Shown here: piece after piece, positions 11,335 through 21,452 of the stretch
Numbering within the stretch: the stretch's first letter is position 1
How the letters are laid out: every line of letters starts with the position of its first letter
Assembly (NCBI GenBank): GCA_001574975.1
Contig: KQ965742.1
Coordinates: 129,696 to 193,695, forward strand
Direction of reading: 5' to 3'
Length of the DNA stretch: 64,000 bases
Source: Gonapodya prolifera JEL478
Taxonomy: Eukaryota; Monoblepharomycota; Monoblepharidomycetes; Monoblepharidales; Gonapodyaceae
Program-made: the position numbers and the translations under genes
Notes under the pieces: model-generated
What the model was told of the DNA's origin: nothing
What the model saw: the letters and a program-made list of their open reading frames with translations, nothing else
Databases searched by the model: none

Positions 11335-13096
11335 CTACCCTGCAGACAACCGCCTCGAAGCCTGCACGTTGAGCGTGCCCACTTCTGGGCCAGGGATGGA
11401 CGGCGCGCCCGGTTGGCTTGCGTCGGCCGAGGTGTCAACATTAAAGGATTCGCCGCATCCGCACTAGCATTAAATGGGGGGGGGGGGGGAGGGGGGGTTA
11501 GATGCATCGAACAGGACGAGTGACGTGCAAAGACACAGGTGACTTTCAACTCACTGCATCTTTGACATTTGGGTTGTTGAAGACGAACTTGGCCGAGAGC
11601 CGGTCCTCGACGTAGTCCATTTCGGAACCAATGATGGAGAAGAGCGCTTTGGAGTCCACCAGGACGGTCACGCCTGACAGCGACAGGGGAAGAATGTTAT
11701 GAGAGTGAAATGAGGAACATCACACAAAGCCGTGCGAAAAAAACATCGCCGAACCCAGATGAGCGGCCAGTGTTTTTGTTTTGATTTAGATGATCCACTT
11801 TTGCCGGTTTTGGGAATGTTGTCGGGACGCATCTGCATCCCTGGCCCTTACGAGCTTGCCGAAAACGGCGCGGAGAGTCACGTGATTCCGCAACAAGTCC
11901 CAATGTGTTCTTCGGTTTAAAATCTGCAGTATCCCAGAAGGTAATTGGCCAACTGATAACTGCGATATGTTCGAGAACACCAAACCACCGGTTGTTGCTT
12001 TCCCAATCATCTCGTGAGGTTCGAAGCTTCCCACGAGCCCATTCTGTATACCGCACAAAATTCCGTAGACGGAGTACCATGCCCCACCGATTCCTCACCC
12101 ACACCATCTTTCCTCTGTCGTTGTGTGACACCATTCACGCACTCACTTCCCCGACACGCCGCACCTCCACCCTCCCCGCCCCTAAATCCAACTCACCTTC
12201 CTGCTGCACCACCTCGTCAAACTTGCCTCCACCGTCCACCTCCTCGAGGAAATACTGCAGCCCCGAGCACCCGCGAGATTTGACACCGACGCGGAGGAAC
12301 TTTTGCGGCCCTCCACGCGACGCAGATGTGGTTTGAAGGTGGCGGATGCGGGAGACGGCGGAGGGGGTCTTTGGAAATGGGGGTGGGGCAGGGTGGAATG
12401 TTAGAATGACGGAATGACAAAAGTGGTTGGAGGAATGATGTACACCGAACGTGCTTCAGCTGTAGTTCCATTTTGTTAAGTCATATGCCCCCGCGTTGCG
12501 TGAGATTGTCCTTTCCCTCGCCCTTTCCGTGACACGGGTTGCGAAGTACATTGTTGGCCTTTCCACATGTTCCGAACGGTAGACCCGGTGCACATCTGGA
12601 TTCCCATCGCCACTACTAGTGCCCATCATCCTTTCTGAACCTCGTCCTTGCTTCACGCCACCCTGCGATCCATGTTCCAGCTCACCCAGCAATGTCGACG
12701 CAAGGGAACACTCCCTTCGGCTCCACCGGGCACCGGAGCACTCACCAGGGAGAGGATAGACTTCCTCGCTCTCAGTGTCTTTGGAGCCTTCCGAACCTTT
12801 GCAGCGACGGAGGACATGTGTCGGGATGGAATGGGAGAGAAGACGGGGGAAGAGGCATTCAAGGGGGCGACTGGACGGGCATAAGGCGGGTAAAGGAGGG
12901 GTAGGCAGGGGTTGGAGGGAGTGGGTTCCGTGTTGCGAGACGAGAGGGAAAACGTTTGCGAGGAGGGTGAGGAGAGAGGTGCCCGCCAAGGGTGACGGGA
13001 CGTCGAGAAGGCAGCTCTGTGGCAGGCTGCGGGTGATTGAGTGGGGAGCGAGCGATGGACGCAGGAAAGGAGCGTTGCGGAGTGTCTTGTGCTCAT
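11335..13096 (-). CDS. ISA1: Mitochondrial A-type iron-sulfur assembly protein ISA1
   Basis: Exon 1 (13096-about 12744) encodes an Arg/Ser-rich presequence-like N-terminus starting MSTRHSATLLSCVHRSLPTQ and ending RKSILSL at a GTGAGT donor. Exon 2 (from about 12369) starts TPSAVSRIRHL and contains RGCSGLQYFLEEVD, the first conserved cysteine. Exon 3 gives GVTVLVDSKALFSIIGSEMD and FVFNNPNVKDA. The last exon supplies CGCGESFNV with the two C-terminal cysteines and stops at 11335. All three cluster- or iron-binding cysteines are therefore present. ISA1 works with ISA2 and IBA57 in maturing mitochondrial 4Fe-4S proteins. The last intron contains a near-homopurine run G14-A-G7 (11476-11497) just before the acceptor, which is unusual. 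Confidence 0.93.
11476..11497 (+). repeat. G14-A-G7 tract in last ISA1 intron
   Basis: This is read directly from the sequence. On the ISA1 coding strand it is a polycytosine tract a few bases upstream of the acceptor of the exon that encodes CGCGES, so it takes the place of a normal polypyrimidine tract. Confidence 0.9.
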
Positions 13097-13431
13097 TGTG
13101 TGCTCATTTGGTTTGCGGATGGTGACACGAAACGCCGGTTAAATTTTTGGCTCAACCTCGGGGAACATCTTACGAATGTAAGCATGTTTTGAAAGAACAG
13201 GGGCACAACCCGGGACAAAAATCCTCGAGGAGGTGGCTCCTCTTTAAGCAAGGAGTTCGATATTCATTGTTACCACTGGTAATGCCAAACACAACTATGC
13301 AGGGCCGCATGCTCTCATCCGCTCCGTAGACACAGAGGGGCGGCGAGTTTGGGACAGGTGGCGCCGGTTGCTTCTCTGGTTTCCCCGCTGCCACAGCAAC
13401 CCACTAATAAAGTGTTGATGAGTTGTTGGGA

Positions 13432-13979
13432 ATGACACAAATCGATCTAATGACGGCACCGGAAGCTCAAACAACCGCGCCACCTCTTCCGCTGAGCTTC
13501 TCACCAGAGGATGTGGCACTTCGAGAAGAAATCCTCGGACCGATCAAGAAAGTGAGACGGTACATAAGAACTTACGGCGCGTCCTCACCATTTGGCAATC
13601 CTGGCATTCCGATTACTCGGATAGAAAAATGGTGATATTGATCTTACGACACTACAACTGCGCCGATGGCCCAAGAAAGGCGCAGAGGCCCGGCAGGCAA
13701 TCATTCGGTTCTCCAGCACGCTCTTTGAGTACGACAAGGAGTTTACAGGGAACGAGATTCTGGACGTCCTCGGTTTGCATCGTAATGCATCCATGGCATG
13801 CTATGAGACTGCAATTAATCCCGTTGTATTGTACAGAGTACTTTCTCGTATCTGGTCTGACGACGCAGCAAGGTAACACGGAAAACAGAATGACCCTACG
13901 CAGAGATTTGGTGGATTTGGGGCTTTTGGAAAGGGACGATCTTGGCGAGTTTTATTGGAGGAAAAAGCATGTGTCGTGA
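13432..13979 (+). CDS. DUF2087-domain protein
   Basis: Spliced as I read it, exon 1 (ATG 13432, MTQIDLMTAPEAQ) ends with GPIKK at a GTGAGA donor. Exon 2 starts KNGDIDLTTLQLRRWPKKG and runs through RFSSTLFEYDKEFTGNEIL. Exon 3 gives RMTLRRDLVDLGLLERDD and GEFYWRKK before the stop at 13979. The order LRRWPKK, then an EFT..NEIL helix, then LRRDLVD.GLL.R..G.YWR, is the DUF2087 signature. That is a small winged-helix-like domain known mainly from bacteria, where it is often fused to regulator domains. Here it makes up most of a small protein of about 130-140 residues with introns. Function unknown; DNA binding is an inference from the bacterial relatives. Confidence 0.75.
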
Positions 13980-14650
13980 GGAAGTGCTTCACCTCGACCA
14001 GGCGTGGCCCATTGATTGGGGTCCGTATTTGTATCGCGAGGCTCACTATAAGACACCTCAACTGAGTTGATTTGTTCGAAAAATCAAGATTTCATGCTTT
14101 GAGTGCGTACTAAGTACTAAGCCGCTCGCTGGGTTTGTGGTTGTGATGAAATGAACGGAGCAGCGGGTCAGAATAGTAAAGAAAAGCAGAAGCGTTGACG
14201 AAGAAATAGGAAACAAAGCGTGACGTTTAGATGTAGAATCACTTGTTCCATGCCGTTGACTCCTTCGTTCAGGCCCCGCGCTACGACACCTACAGGTGAA
14301 CGCACGGAGAACCTTTTGAGAGCAATGAACACCACACCTCAGCGCTCAATGCAACTTTAATGTTCTCTATTGATTGTGTTACAGGACAAACCAAGAATGG
14401 TTCTTGTCAGCACAACACAACCCAGGCAGGCCCGATCCTCCCAAAACCAGACTCACCCACAACATTGTTCTACCGCTACTGTACCTTGAGCAACCAAACA
14501 AAAACGAGTAGGAGCATGTCGTTCGTGTTGTGGCGGGTGCAGCCCGTTGCTTTTGGCGCTGCCGTCTCAAAACCAGCCCTGGACTCAGCTAAATTCTAAA
14601 TCATTGCCAGTTATAGTTCTGCGCTCTGCAATAATGCGCAAGTAAGTTGA
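13980..14650. other. Intergenic region between DUF2087 gene and decayed element
   Basis: I see no gene here. CpG content is still normal up to about 14600 and then falls abruptly, which marks the left edge of the CpG-poor block. Confidence 0.5.
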
Positions 14651-15659
14651 AGGATTTCAAGTCATAATTAGGTCGACATGGTTTAAGTCATATAGCACAC
14701 AACAGGGCATGTCACAGACCTACCTTGCTGGAACAGCTCCACACCAATGGCCAAGTGGCCAGAAACAGAGACAAGGTTTGGAGCAAACAGCAATTGAGCC
14801 ACTTTGCTCATTGCTGAGCCCGCCCATTTGAGTGCATCCAAAGATGCCAAGCCAAAGACACGTGAGCTTAAATATGTAGAATTGCAGACTAAACTGATAT
14901 GTACTGCTCCCAAGGGTTGCCATGATGTACTGGAATGACAAAGGGATCTAATAAACACACAATAGTACATATTCAGAAAATGGAAATGAACTTTCATTTT
15001 AACATTTTCAAGTTGGCCAACACAGTGGCACCATATAGTTTAAAGCAAGTCAAAGTTGCCAGTGCAGGAGGTTGGGAAAAGATTGAAGAGGGACTCTATG
15101 CTCTTTGGGCCAACGTTCTTGAGCTTGTGCATCACAGGATCAATCACTTGTGCATTCTGGATACCATCCCATGTCAGTACAAGCTGTGACAGGAGCTTAT
15201 CAAAACGTAACCACACCTACAGGGAAAATACTTGACTTCCTCCAATTCTTCCTTAGACTCTGTGCTTTCACATACAATGCCTCATGCCTCCACTTGTTGT
15301 TGCCATACTAGCAAAATAGTTCAACTTGCTCTTGGCCAGGTGCCCAGCCCAGAGAGCCCCATACTCCATCTTAGTTCTTGGGGTAAAACTCTTTTGTGTA
15401 GTCATCAAACAACATCTCAAACTTTGCTTGACCAAGAGTGTCATCTGCTGACCCTTTTCCTGACTTCCCCTTTGGTCAACTGGTGCTTTGACCTTTTGCC
15501 CCTACAGTGGCACTTTGGCTCACACTCTGCCCACAAGTTTTCAATTCTGCTCTTGGTTTCTGGCCACATTCCACTGCTTTGCTGTCATTAGACAATTCTG
15601 GTTGCATTGCTTCCTGACTTAATGCAAAATACAGTCTCTTCCAGATTTCATCATCCAGG

Positions 15660-16163
15660 ACTGTGGGATCGGGGGCCTTTCAATGTCCTGAAGAACTCCC
15701 ATTGCGTCGTATTTGTGTCAAAAATATAAAAGTTCCCTTGTTCCATCTGCTTTGTAGTGGAAGAAACCCAATTGTGGCAATTAGGATCTATTGGAGGCTT
15801 GCTGCTGGACTTGTTTCAGAGGATGGTCCACTTAATGCAATCCAAATCTTCCATTGTTATGACAACGGTAGCCACCACAATCTCCTGCCACCCAGGGTCA
15901 GTGCCCCATACCAATGGGCAATCCCTTGGAAAGCAATTTTGGATGGTGATTCTGGGGGTGTACCCAAGATGGCCTTTGGATTTCGGAGTGTCAGGTACCA
16001 ATTCAATGGAAGAAGAAGTTTGTTCTACCTCACCTTGCATTGCATCCCACAATCCTCTGTTGCTCTGCTTCTTTGAGAGCTTTTGCCTTTTGAAATCAAC
16101 CTCAACAATCCTATAGACATTGAACACAAGAGAACATCCAATGCCATCTGTTGAAAACCCCAA
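15660..16163 (-). pseudogene. Broken minus-strand element reading frame
   Basis: A 115-residue frame (MGFSTDGIGCSLVFNVYRIV to MEDLDCIKWTIL) ends in a stop. Protein-like sequence continues beyond it with further stops, including DEIWKRLYFALSQEAM near 15650. No family is recognised. The composition matches the CpG-poor island. Confidence 0.35.
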
Positions 16164-16513
16164 TAGTTCCCATATTTTGCCAGCTATAAGATCTCTGTTG
16201 ATATTTGAGGAGTAGCATGATGTATCAAGAAGATATGACTGGTATAGCTGGGGGTTGGATACAAGCTGACTTGGACATTGACTTTGCTATGTTGCAATTA
16301 TTCCCAAAGATGGTAATGTTAGTTGCATCCCAACCAAATGACCTGACAAAGTCATGTGAACACATACAGAAATAAAAGTTCAGATAAGCCTGTCTTGGTG
16401 AAGTACAGGTACTGAAACAATTGGTGATAAATGGGGTGTGGAGCAAATACTTTCAGGTGCTTGGGTGATGCAGGTCCACAAGTCAATGCCAGTGCCAAAG
16501 AGGAGTTTGTTGC

Positions 16514-16676
16514 TACACAACCTAAGTGAGCTGCACAAGCCTGTAATCTGCAGGATTGCAATGCCAAACTTAGGGCACATCCTGCAGGTGTGAACATCTA
16601 AACCCGCGGCCACAGCAGCTAATACCCAATACTCATACTACTCTATATATTCCACGTTAGTGGATGTCAGTGTGAC
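16514..16676 (+). repeat. Left arm of long inverted repeat
   Basis: Its reverse complement matches 18173-18409 over nearly its full length, including a conserved CCGCGG at 16614-16619 and the inner end GTCAGTGTGAC. One difference between arms is CG here (TTCCACGTTAG) against TG in the other arm, a typical methyl-CpG decay change. A frame through the arm encodes CRMCPKFGI on the minus strand. Confidence 0.9.
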
Positions 16677-16689
16677 ATTTGTCTTGGTG

Positions 16690-17903
16690 TGAGGTGCAGT
16701 GTCAGCAGATACAGAGCTTGTAGATCAGGCAGGTCTCTTGGTGGAGGAAGGCAAATCAGGCATCCCAGGGACAGGTTGTGCCTTGGCAGCTTCTCACTGC
16801 CTTCTTGCTTGTTGTTGCTTCCAGTGGCACTCCCGGTTCTTGCTTGTTCTTGATTGGCTGCTGGACATGTTGCTGGCTAGACTGGTGAACTGGCACTTGA
16901 ACAGCGCCTTGATTTTGTCCAATTTGTCCTCATCCTCATCACTGGGAGAAGAGTTGGCTGATTTGGACTTGCCCCACAAGATGGAGTTGCTAAGTTCCTC
17001 TGTCTCCCACTGGACTTTGACAAACGCTTTTGCAGTGTTTGTAAGGAGCATGTCTTTTTTGAGCTTGGTCACTAAAGAAAGGTTGATTTTGTAAATAGAG
17101 CAGTGGACACCAAACCAAGCTTGCACTTTTTGCATCTTTCTTTGTCTCTCTGTCAATGTTGGAGCTACTGTCCACATCCATCCAGGCGTTTGATGCTGGT
17201 CCTCCAGCATCAGCAGACAGAGCAGTTGCAGGCACTCAATCACCTTGCAGAACAGTTTGAGAAGCCAATGACAGAGAAGTACTGGGCTCAAAGGTTGCCA
17301 TTGATGCCAATGCAAGGCTATTAATTACAAAATTGCAAAATGTTAGAGAGAAGAAGCAATATCTCTCCCCACCTGACCAGAGAGCCTCACCTGTGGTGGT
17401 GCAGGATTTGTTGCACAGAAAGCATACATGATCTCAGGTTTCTCAGAAAGCTTTCGCTGCTTTTCAGTCATGTTGGCATACTTTGGATGGTGCCAAGAAG
17501 CAGATTTCTTCTTTGCAAATAATAGAATGGCATTGTAAAGGGCCAGGTCTTCTTGATAGTGTTCTGTCCAGAACTGGATGATAAAGATATACAAATGATC
17601 ACACCATGTCAAGCAAAGGGCCATACTGTCAATGGTACCTTTTGGTCTTCACCAGATAACTTTGCAAAATTTTATATACAAAAAAATTGATTTGCCACAG
17701 TCTAAATTATGGTTTGGAAGATTAAACCAGAAGACAAGCAGAATCTCTGACAAATGCCAACTCACTCTTGCTGTGGCATTCAAGGCCTCTTGATTATCTT
17801 TTAATGCAGCAATAAATGCACTTGAACTCTCAAGTCTGTCAATGTCAGCATGCAATGCTGAGAGCTTCCACCTCATCCAAGGTTCCATTGGTGGATTGAG
17901 CAT
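16690..17903 (-). pseudogene. Minus-strand element gene or remnant between the inverted-repeat arms
   Basis: Several open segments line up on the minus strand: one starting MLNPPMEPWMRWKLSALHAD (17903), one with IIQFWTEHYQEDLALYNAIL (17620-17340), one with NAWMDVDSSSNIDRETKKDA (about 17235), and one ending in an acidic SSPSDEDEDKLDKIK stretch (about 16930). They could be exons of one gene or pieces of a broken one. I do not recognise the family. Its position between inverted arms suggests it belongs to the element. Confidence 0.4.
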
Positions 17904-18172
17904 TTCCTAAAAAGTTCCAAAATCTCCCAAATGGCCAAACACTAAAACAACTTCTTGCATTGAAAGACTAGAAAATTACTCCTTTGCCACTTTGTCCTTT
18001 TTGATATCAGCAAACTTGAGGTCCTTTAATAAGTTGTTGCATATGCGCAAAACAATTGTTTTTATGACAGCTACAAGGTTTTTGGCATCTTTCCAAGGCA
18101 CTAAGCAATTGCAGGCTAGAGGGTCATTATGCATGACATCTCAGATGTGCTCACACTTTTGGTCAGATCTGT

Positions 18173-18409
18173 GTCACACTGACATCCACTAATGTGGAAT
18201 ATATAGAGTAGTATGAGTGTTGGGTATTAGCTGCTGTGCCAATACTGTGGCCGCGGGTTTAGATGTGCTCACCTGCAGGATGTGCCCTAAGTTTGGCATC
18301 ATGTTCCTGCAGGTGAGTTCCATGCACACTACAACTTGTTATGTATATTTGATTGCACAGACACGTTCCTGCAGATTACAGGCTTGTGCAGCTCACTTAG
18401 GTTGTGTAG
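18173..18409 (-). repeat. Right arm of long inverted repeat, with two insertions
   Basis: It matches the left arm in inverted orientation. Compared with that arm it carries an 11-bp insertion near 18239 and a 62-bp insertion at 18313-18374. The larger insertion is flanked by copies of TTCCTGCAG and starts with GTGAGT. The inner end GTCACACTGAC lies at 18173. Confidence 0.9.
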
Positions 18410-18452
18410 ATACAAGGTATAGTACAGCAGATGCTGTAACAGAGGTGCCCAC

Positions 18453-18904
18453 ATGAAGAGAAACGTAATGCAAATTTTACAACACCCCTTTGTGATCATC
18501 ACATCATCTGTGTCCACTCACAAGCAAAAACTCTCCAAGGAAACACCATTCACTCTCATGCTGATGTCAACTTTTCTGATTACCTCCCAGAAGTTCAAAA
18601 CGTTCACAATGCAAGATCGCTCCATCAAAAGAGTCTCAATGAGTTCCCCCACTTGTTCTCAAGAAAGCTGCCAGAGGAGATCCATTGCAAATGGATTGTC
18701 AAGTGCCCATTGTCCTTCTGCCAGTCTCTCAAATGTGCTCAGGCTAATACAAAAGGACTCGTAGCCTCCCCTCAAGCTGAACTTGTTGATAATGGTATGG
18801 TAGTACTTGAGCAGGGAACAGATTGTTTTGTGTCTCATAGGATTTGGTCCTGCACTACGCAATATCCCAAAATGCAGATGTTCAGGGGCTGAGTGTTGAG
18901 CCAT
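18453..18904 (-). pseudogene. Broken minus-strand element reading frame
   Basis: A segment starting MAQHSAPEHLHFGILRSAGP and continuing through NKFSLRGGYESFC and TFERLAEGQWALDN stops at about 18659. A protein-like continuation (VLNFWEVIRKVDISMRVNG) follows in another frame, so the gene carries a frameshift or lost intron. I do not recognise the family. It has the same CpG-poor composition as the rest of the island. Confidence 0.4.
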
Positions 18905-21160
18905 TTCAAAAAGGACCCCTGTGACAAGTCATCAGGGAACCAATGATTAGAAGCAGTTCAAAGGCTTGGTAAATGAAAAGGGTCATCTCACTATATCAAT
19001 CTCTAGGCGGAGGGGACAGCCAAGGATGGATGGATGTGGTGGATGGTTTTAGGGTAACAGTCCCAAGAGAAACCAAACTTATCTTGTGCATGGTCCCAAA
19101 GGGTTTCTGTCCTGGAAAGGAGACAATTACATAAAGAGAGAGAGCTTTGCCACTTTGCTGTGTAGCCTGTGCGACTGTCATTTCCTTGATTGATTTTGGA
19201 TGACAAACCCAAACTCTCTTCCCACAGTGGCCTTGACACTTTGTGTTGTACAATTGAGACTTGTTCAGGCTGCAGTGTGTCTCTCTTACATAATAAAGAA
19301 GCTATAACCTTGAAAAGGGCTGCTCATAAAAAAGAAATTTCAAAATGTTGAATGATGTCAACCAAAGGGATTTTCTGACCACAGACTCCTTTCAATGACA
19401 ACAGCTCAGTCTGCACAATGCAGGCCTGCATCTCAAATTTCACACAGCATGGACAATGCAGTGCCTCTAGAAGATATTGTGGTCTGTCCTCATACACCAG
19501 AGAATCTGGTCCTTTATCTGCCCAACAAAGTCAAGATGCAACATAGCACAGTGATGGGAACATCAGACCTTGTGTGGACACCCATGGGAAGGTGGCAGAG
19601 CAGGGAACCAGTGCCTGTGTGTCTGTTGGTGAGACATCCTTGCAATGTGATCAATGGCTCATAAATCATGACAAGTGTGATCCTTCTTCCACAACAACTT
19701 AGTTGACTGGTCCAAAAGGAGTCCATTCCTTACCTCAAGATCCAACAATGCCAGCTCTTTGGCTCTCCACCTGTTACTGCCATGGGCATGGGACAAGTGA
19801 AGCAACACCAGTAATAAACCCCCAAAAATTCATCATTGCCAAGGTATTATATTCAGATTTGAAGCAAGACCATTCAAGTTTTGAGAATGAGATGTTGAAT
19901 ACTCATTCAAAGGGCATTAAGCATCTGCTGTGGCAGCAATTCCAGTTTGCGTGGATTGTCATTATTGGGGCCATGAGAACAAGGATACAAGACAATGCAT
20001 CCAGCATTGTATGTCTGAGCTTTGCTTAAAAATCCTTTGACTCTTTGTGGCTGCACCAACCAAGTCTCTTACAGGACTGCCTTTGCCTCATCCAATACAT
20101 AATCACCATCTGCCTCAGGACCTCATCAAAAAACTTGGGTCCCTCAAAATGACAAAGGCAGACAGGGTGGACAAACTGTAATGAGAAGGAGGATGCTCAA
20201 AGGAGGAGTGGACAAGGTACCTACATACAATAAAGGAGGTTTCCAAACTTACTCAATGCCATTTCTTTTCAGTGCCCCCTTTGCACCCCAACAAGAGCTG
20301 TAGACTGCTGGCTTTGTCTGGCAGCACCTCTCATTTACTGGCTCCTCAAATCCATGCTGGGGGACCTAATTTTTTTTTACCACTGCAGAACTAACCCCTC
20401 AAGCTGGCTGCCCACTGTGTGAACAACCCCAATGTCTCAAGGGGTTGCTGCTGTTTCCAGTGAGTCAAAATATGACTGGTGGCCTTGACAGTTCTGTGCC
20501 TTGATGAGAAGAGGTACATCATCATGATGTTATGTTGATCAATCCACATTCAAGACAAACATTGCTCTGCTTGTAGCTCCAAACAAAGGAGCAAATTCTC
20601 TTGTACATTTGTGATCCTTCATTGCACCCATCTGGGAAGTTTTGGGCATTGCAAGGAAACAGTTGCTTAAGTATTTTGAGGTCATAACTAATTAGCAAAC
20701 CATGGTAGCCTTCAGGGATGGATCAACAAAAAACATGAGCATTAACATTCAATTCATCACACAAAATAAGCATATAGAGGATGTGCAGGACAAGGAGCAA
20801 TTAGCTATGATAAAGAAGAGAATATGGAATGTAGCAACAAGGCTTTGTCTTGCATAAATTGAAGTCAAGAGTTCTGCATAACCTGAAATTCAAGTGAAGA
20901 CTTCTTAGCAAATTGATCCCACTCCCTCACTGTGGCAAGTTCCCTGGTGCACGATCCTGTGAACTGACCATCACCATTTCCACATCGTATCTCAAATATT
21001 TGTTATTGACTCCAGTTGCAATGGCGCAACGTTTGACACTTGCGTAGAAATCTGACGTACCACGGTGTATGTTGTATGTGTAACACGTTACACTAATTTT
21101 TGGTTCACCTCGGCAGACATATTTGACCACGTAGAAAGAGCTAGTTTGATAATCTAGTAG

Positions 21161-21405
21161 TATATCCTTTTCTTTTGTCTTCGTTCTTGGACAGAATCAT
21201 AGTGACGGGTGTGGACCGGCTACAATTCAAACAAAGTTTGTTGAATTATTCTGCCGCACATCCGTAGAACACTTAGGATTGAGATAAACACGACATAGCC
21301 ACTTAGTTCTTAGGCGTAGATTTTATCTTTTTCTTTTGTCTTCAACTTCTACAATCATACTGGCTAGTGCGCTGCCGGCTACGATTTCAACAAAGTTTGC
21401 TTCGG
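21161..21405 (+). repeat. Imperfect tandem duplication upstream of the kinase gene
   Basis: About 80 bp at 21165-21243 (from CTTTTCTTTTGTCTTC to CAAACAAAGTTTG) recurs diverged at 21326-21403, with conserved blocks TTTTCTTTTGTCTTC, AATCATA, CCGGCTAC and CAAAGTTTG. The period is about 162 bp. The second copy lies just before the kinase start at 21453, so this looks like a duplicated leader or promoter segment next to the right edge of the decayed element. Confidence 0.75.
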
Positions 21406-21452
21406 TCTCGAATCCCAGGGCAGAGCTCCCGTTATTGCGCACACACTTTCGA

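Larger units (their letters stand above)
14650..20950. mobile_element. CpG-depleted, decayed transposable-element island
   Basis: Over about 6.3 kb CG dinucleotides almost vanish while TG and CA are abundant; the flanking genes are CG-rich. Base and codon usage differ completely from neighbours. Reading frames are mostly on the minus strand and interrupted: around 19840-19400, 19253-18996, 18904-18453, 17903-16700 and 16163-15660. I found no reverse-transcriptase YxDD, no DDE signature I would trust, and no long terminal repeats, so the class is unassigned. A long inverted repeat lies inside it (16514-16676 and 18173-18409). The pattern is what cytosine methylation followed by deamination would leave on a silenced element. 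Confidence 0.6.

Noticed and set aside
14650-20950. Retrotransposon (reverse transcriptase or LTRs) in the CpG-poor island
   Set aside because: I could not find a YxDD-type motif or paired direct terminal repeats; only an inverted repeat was visible.
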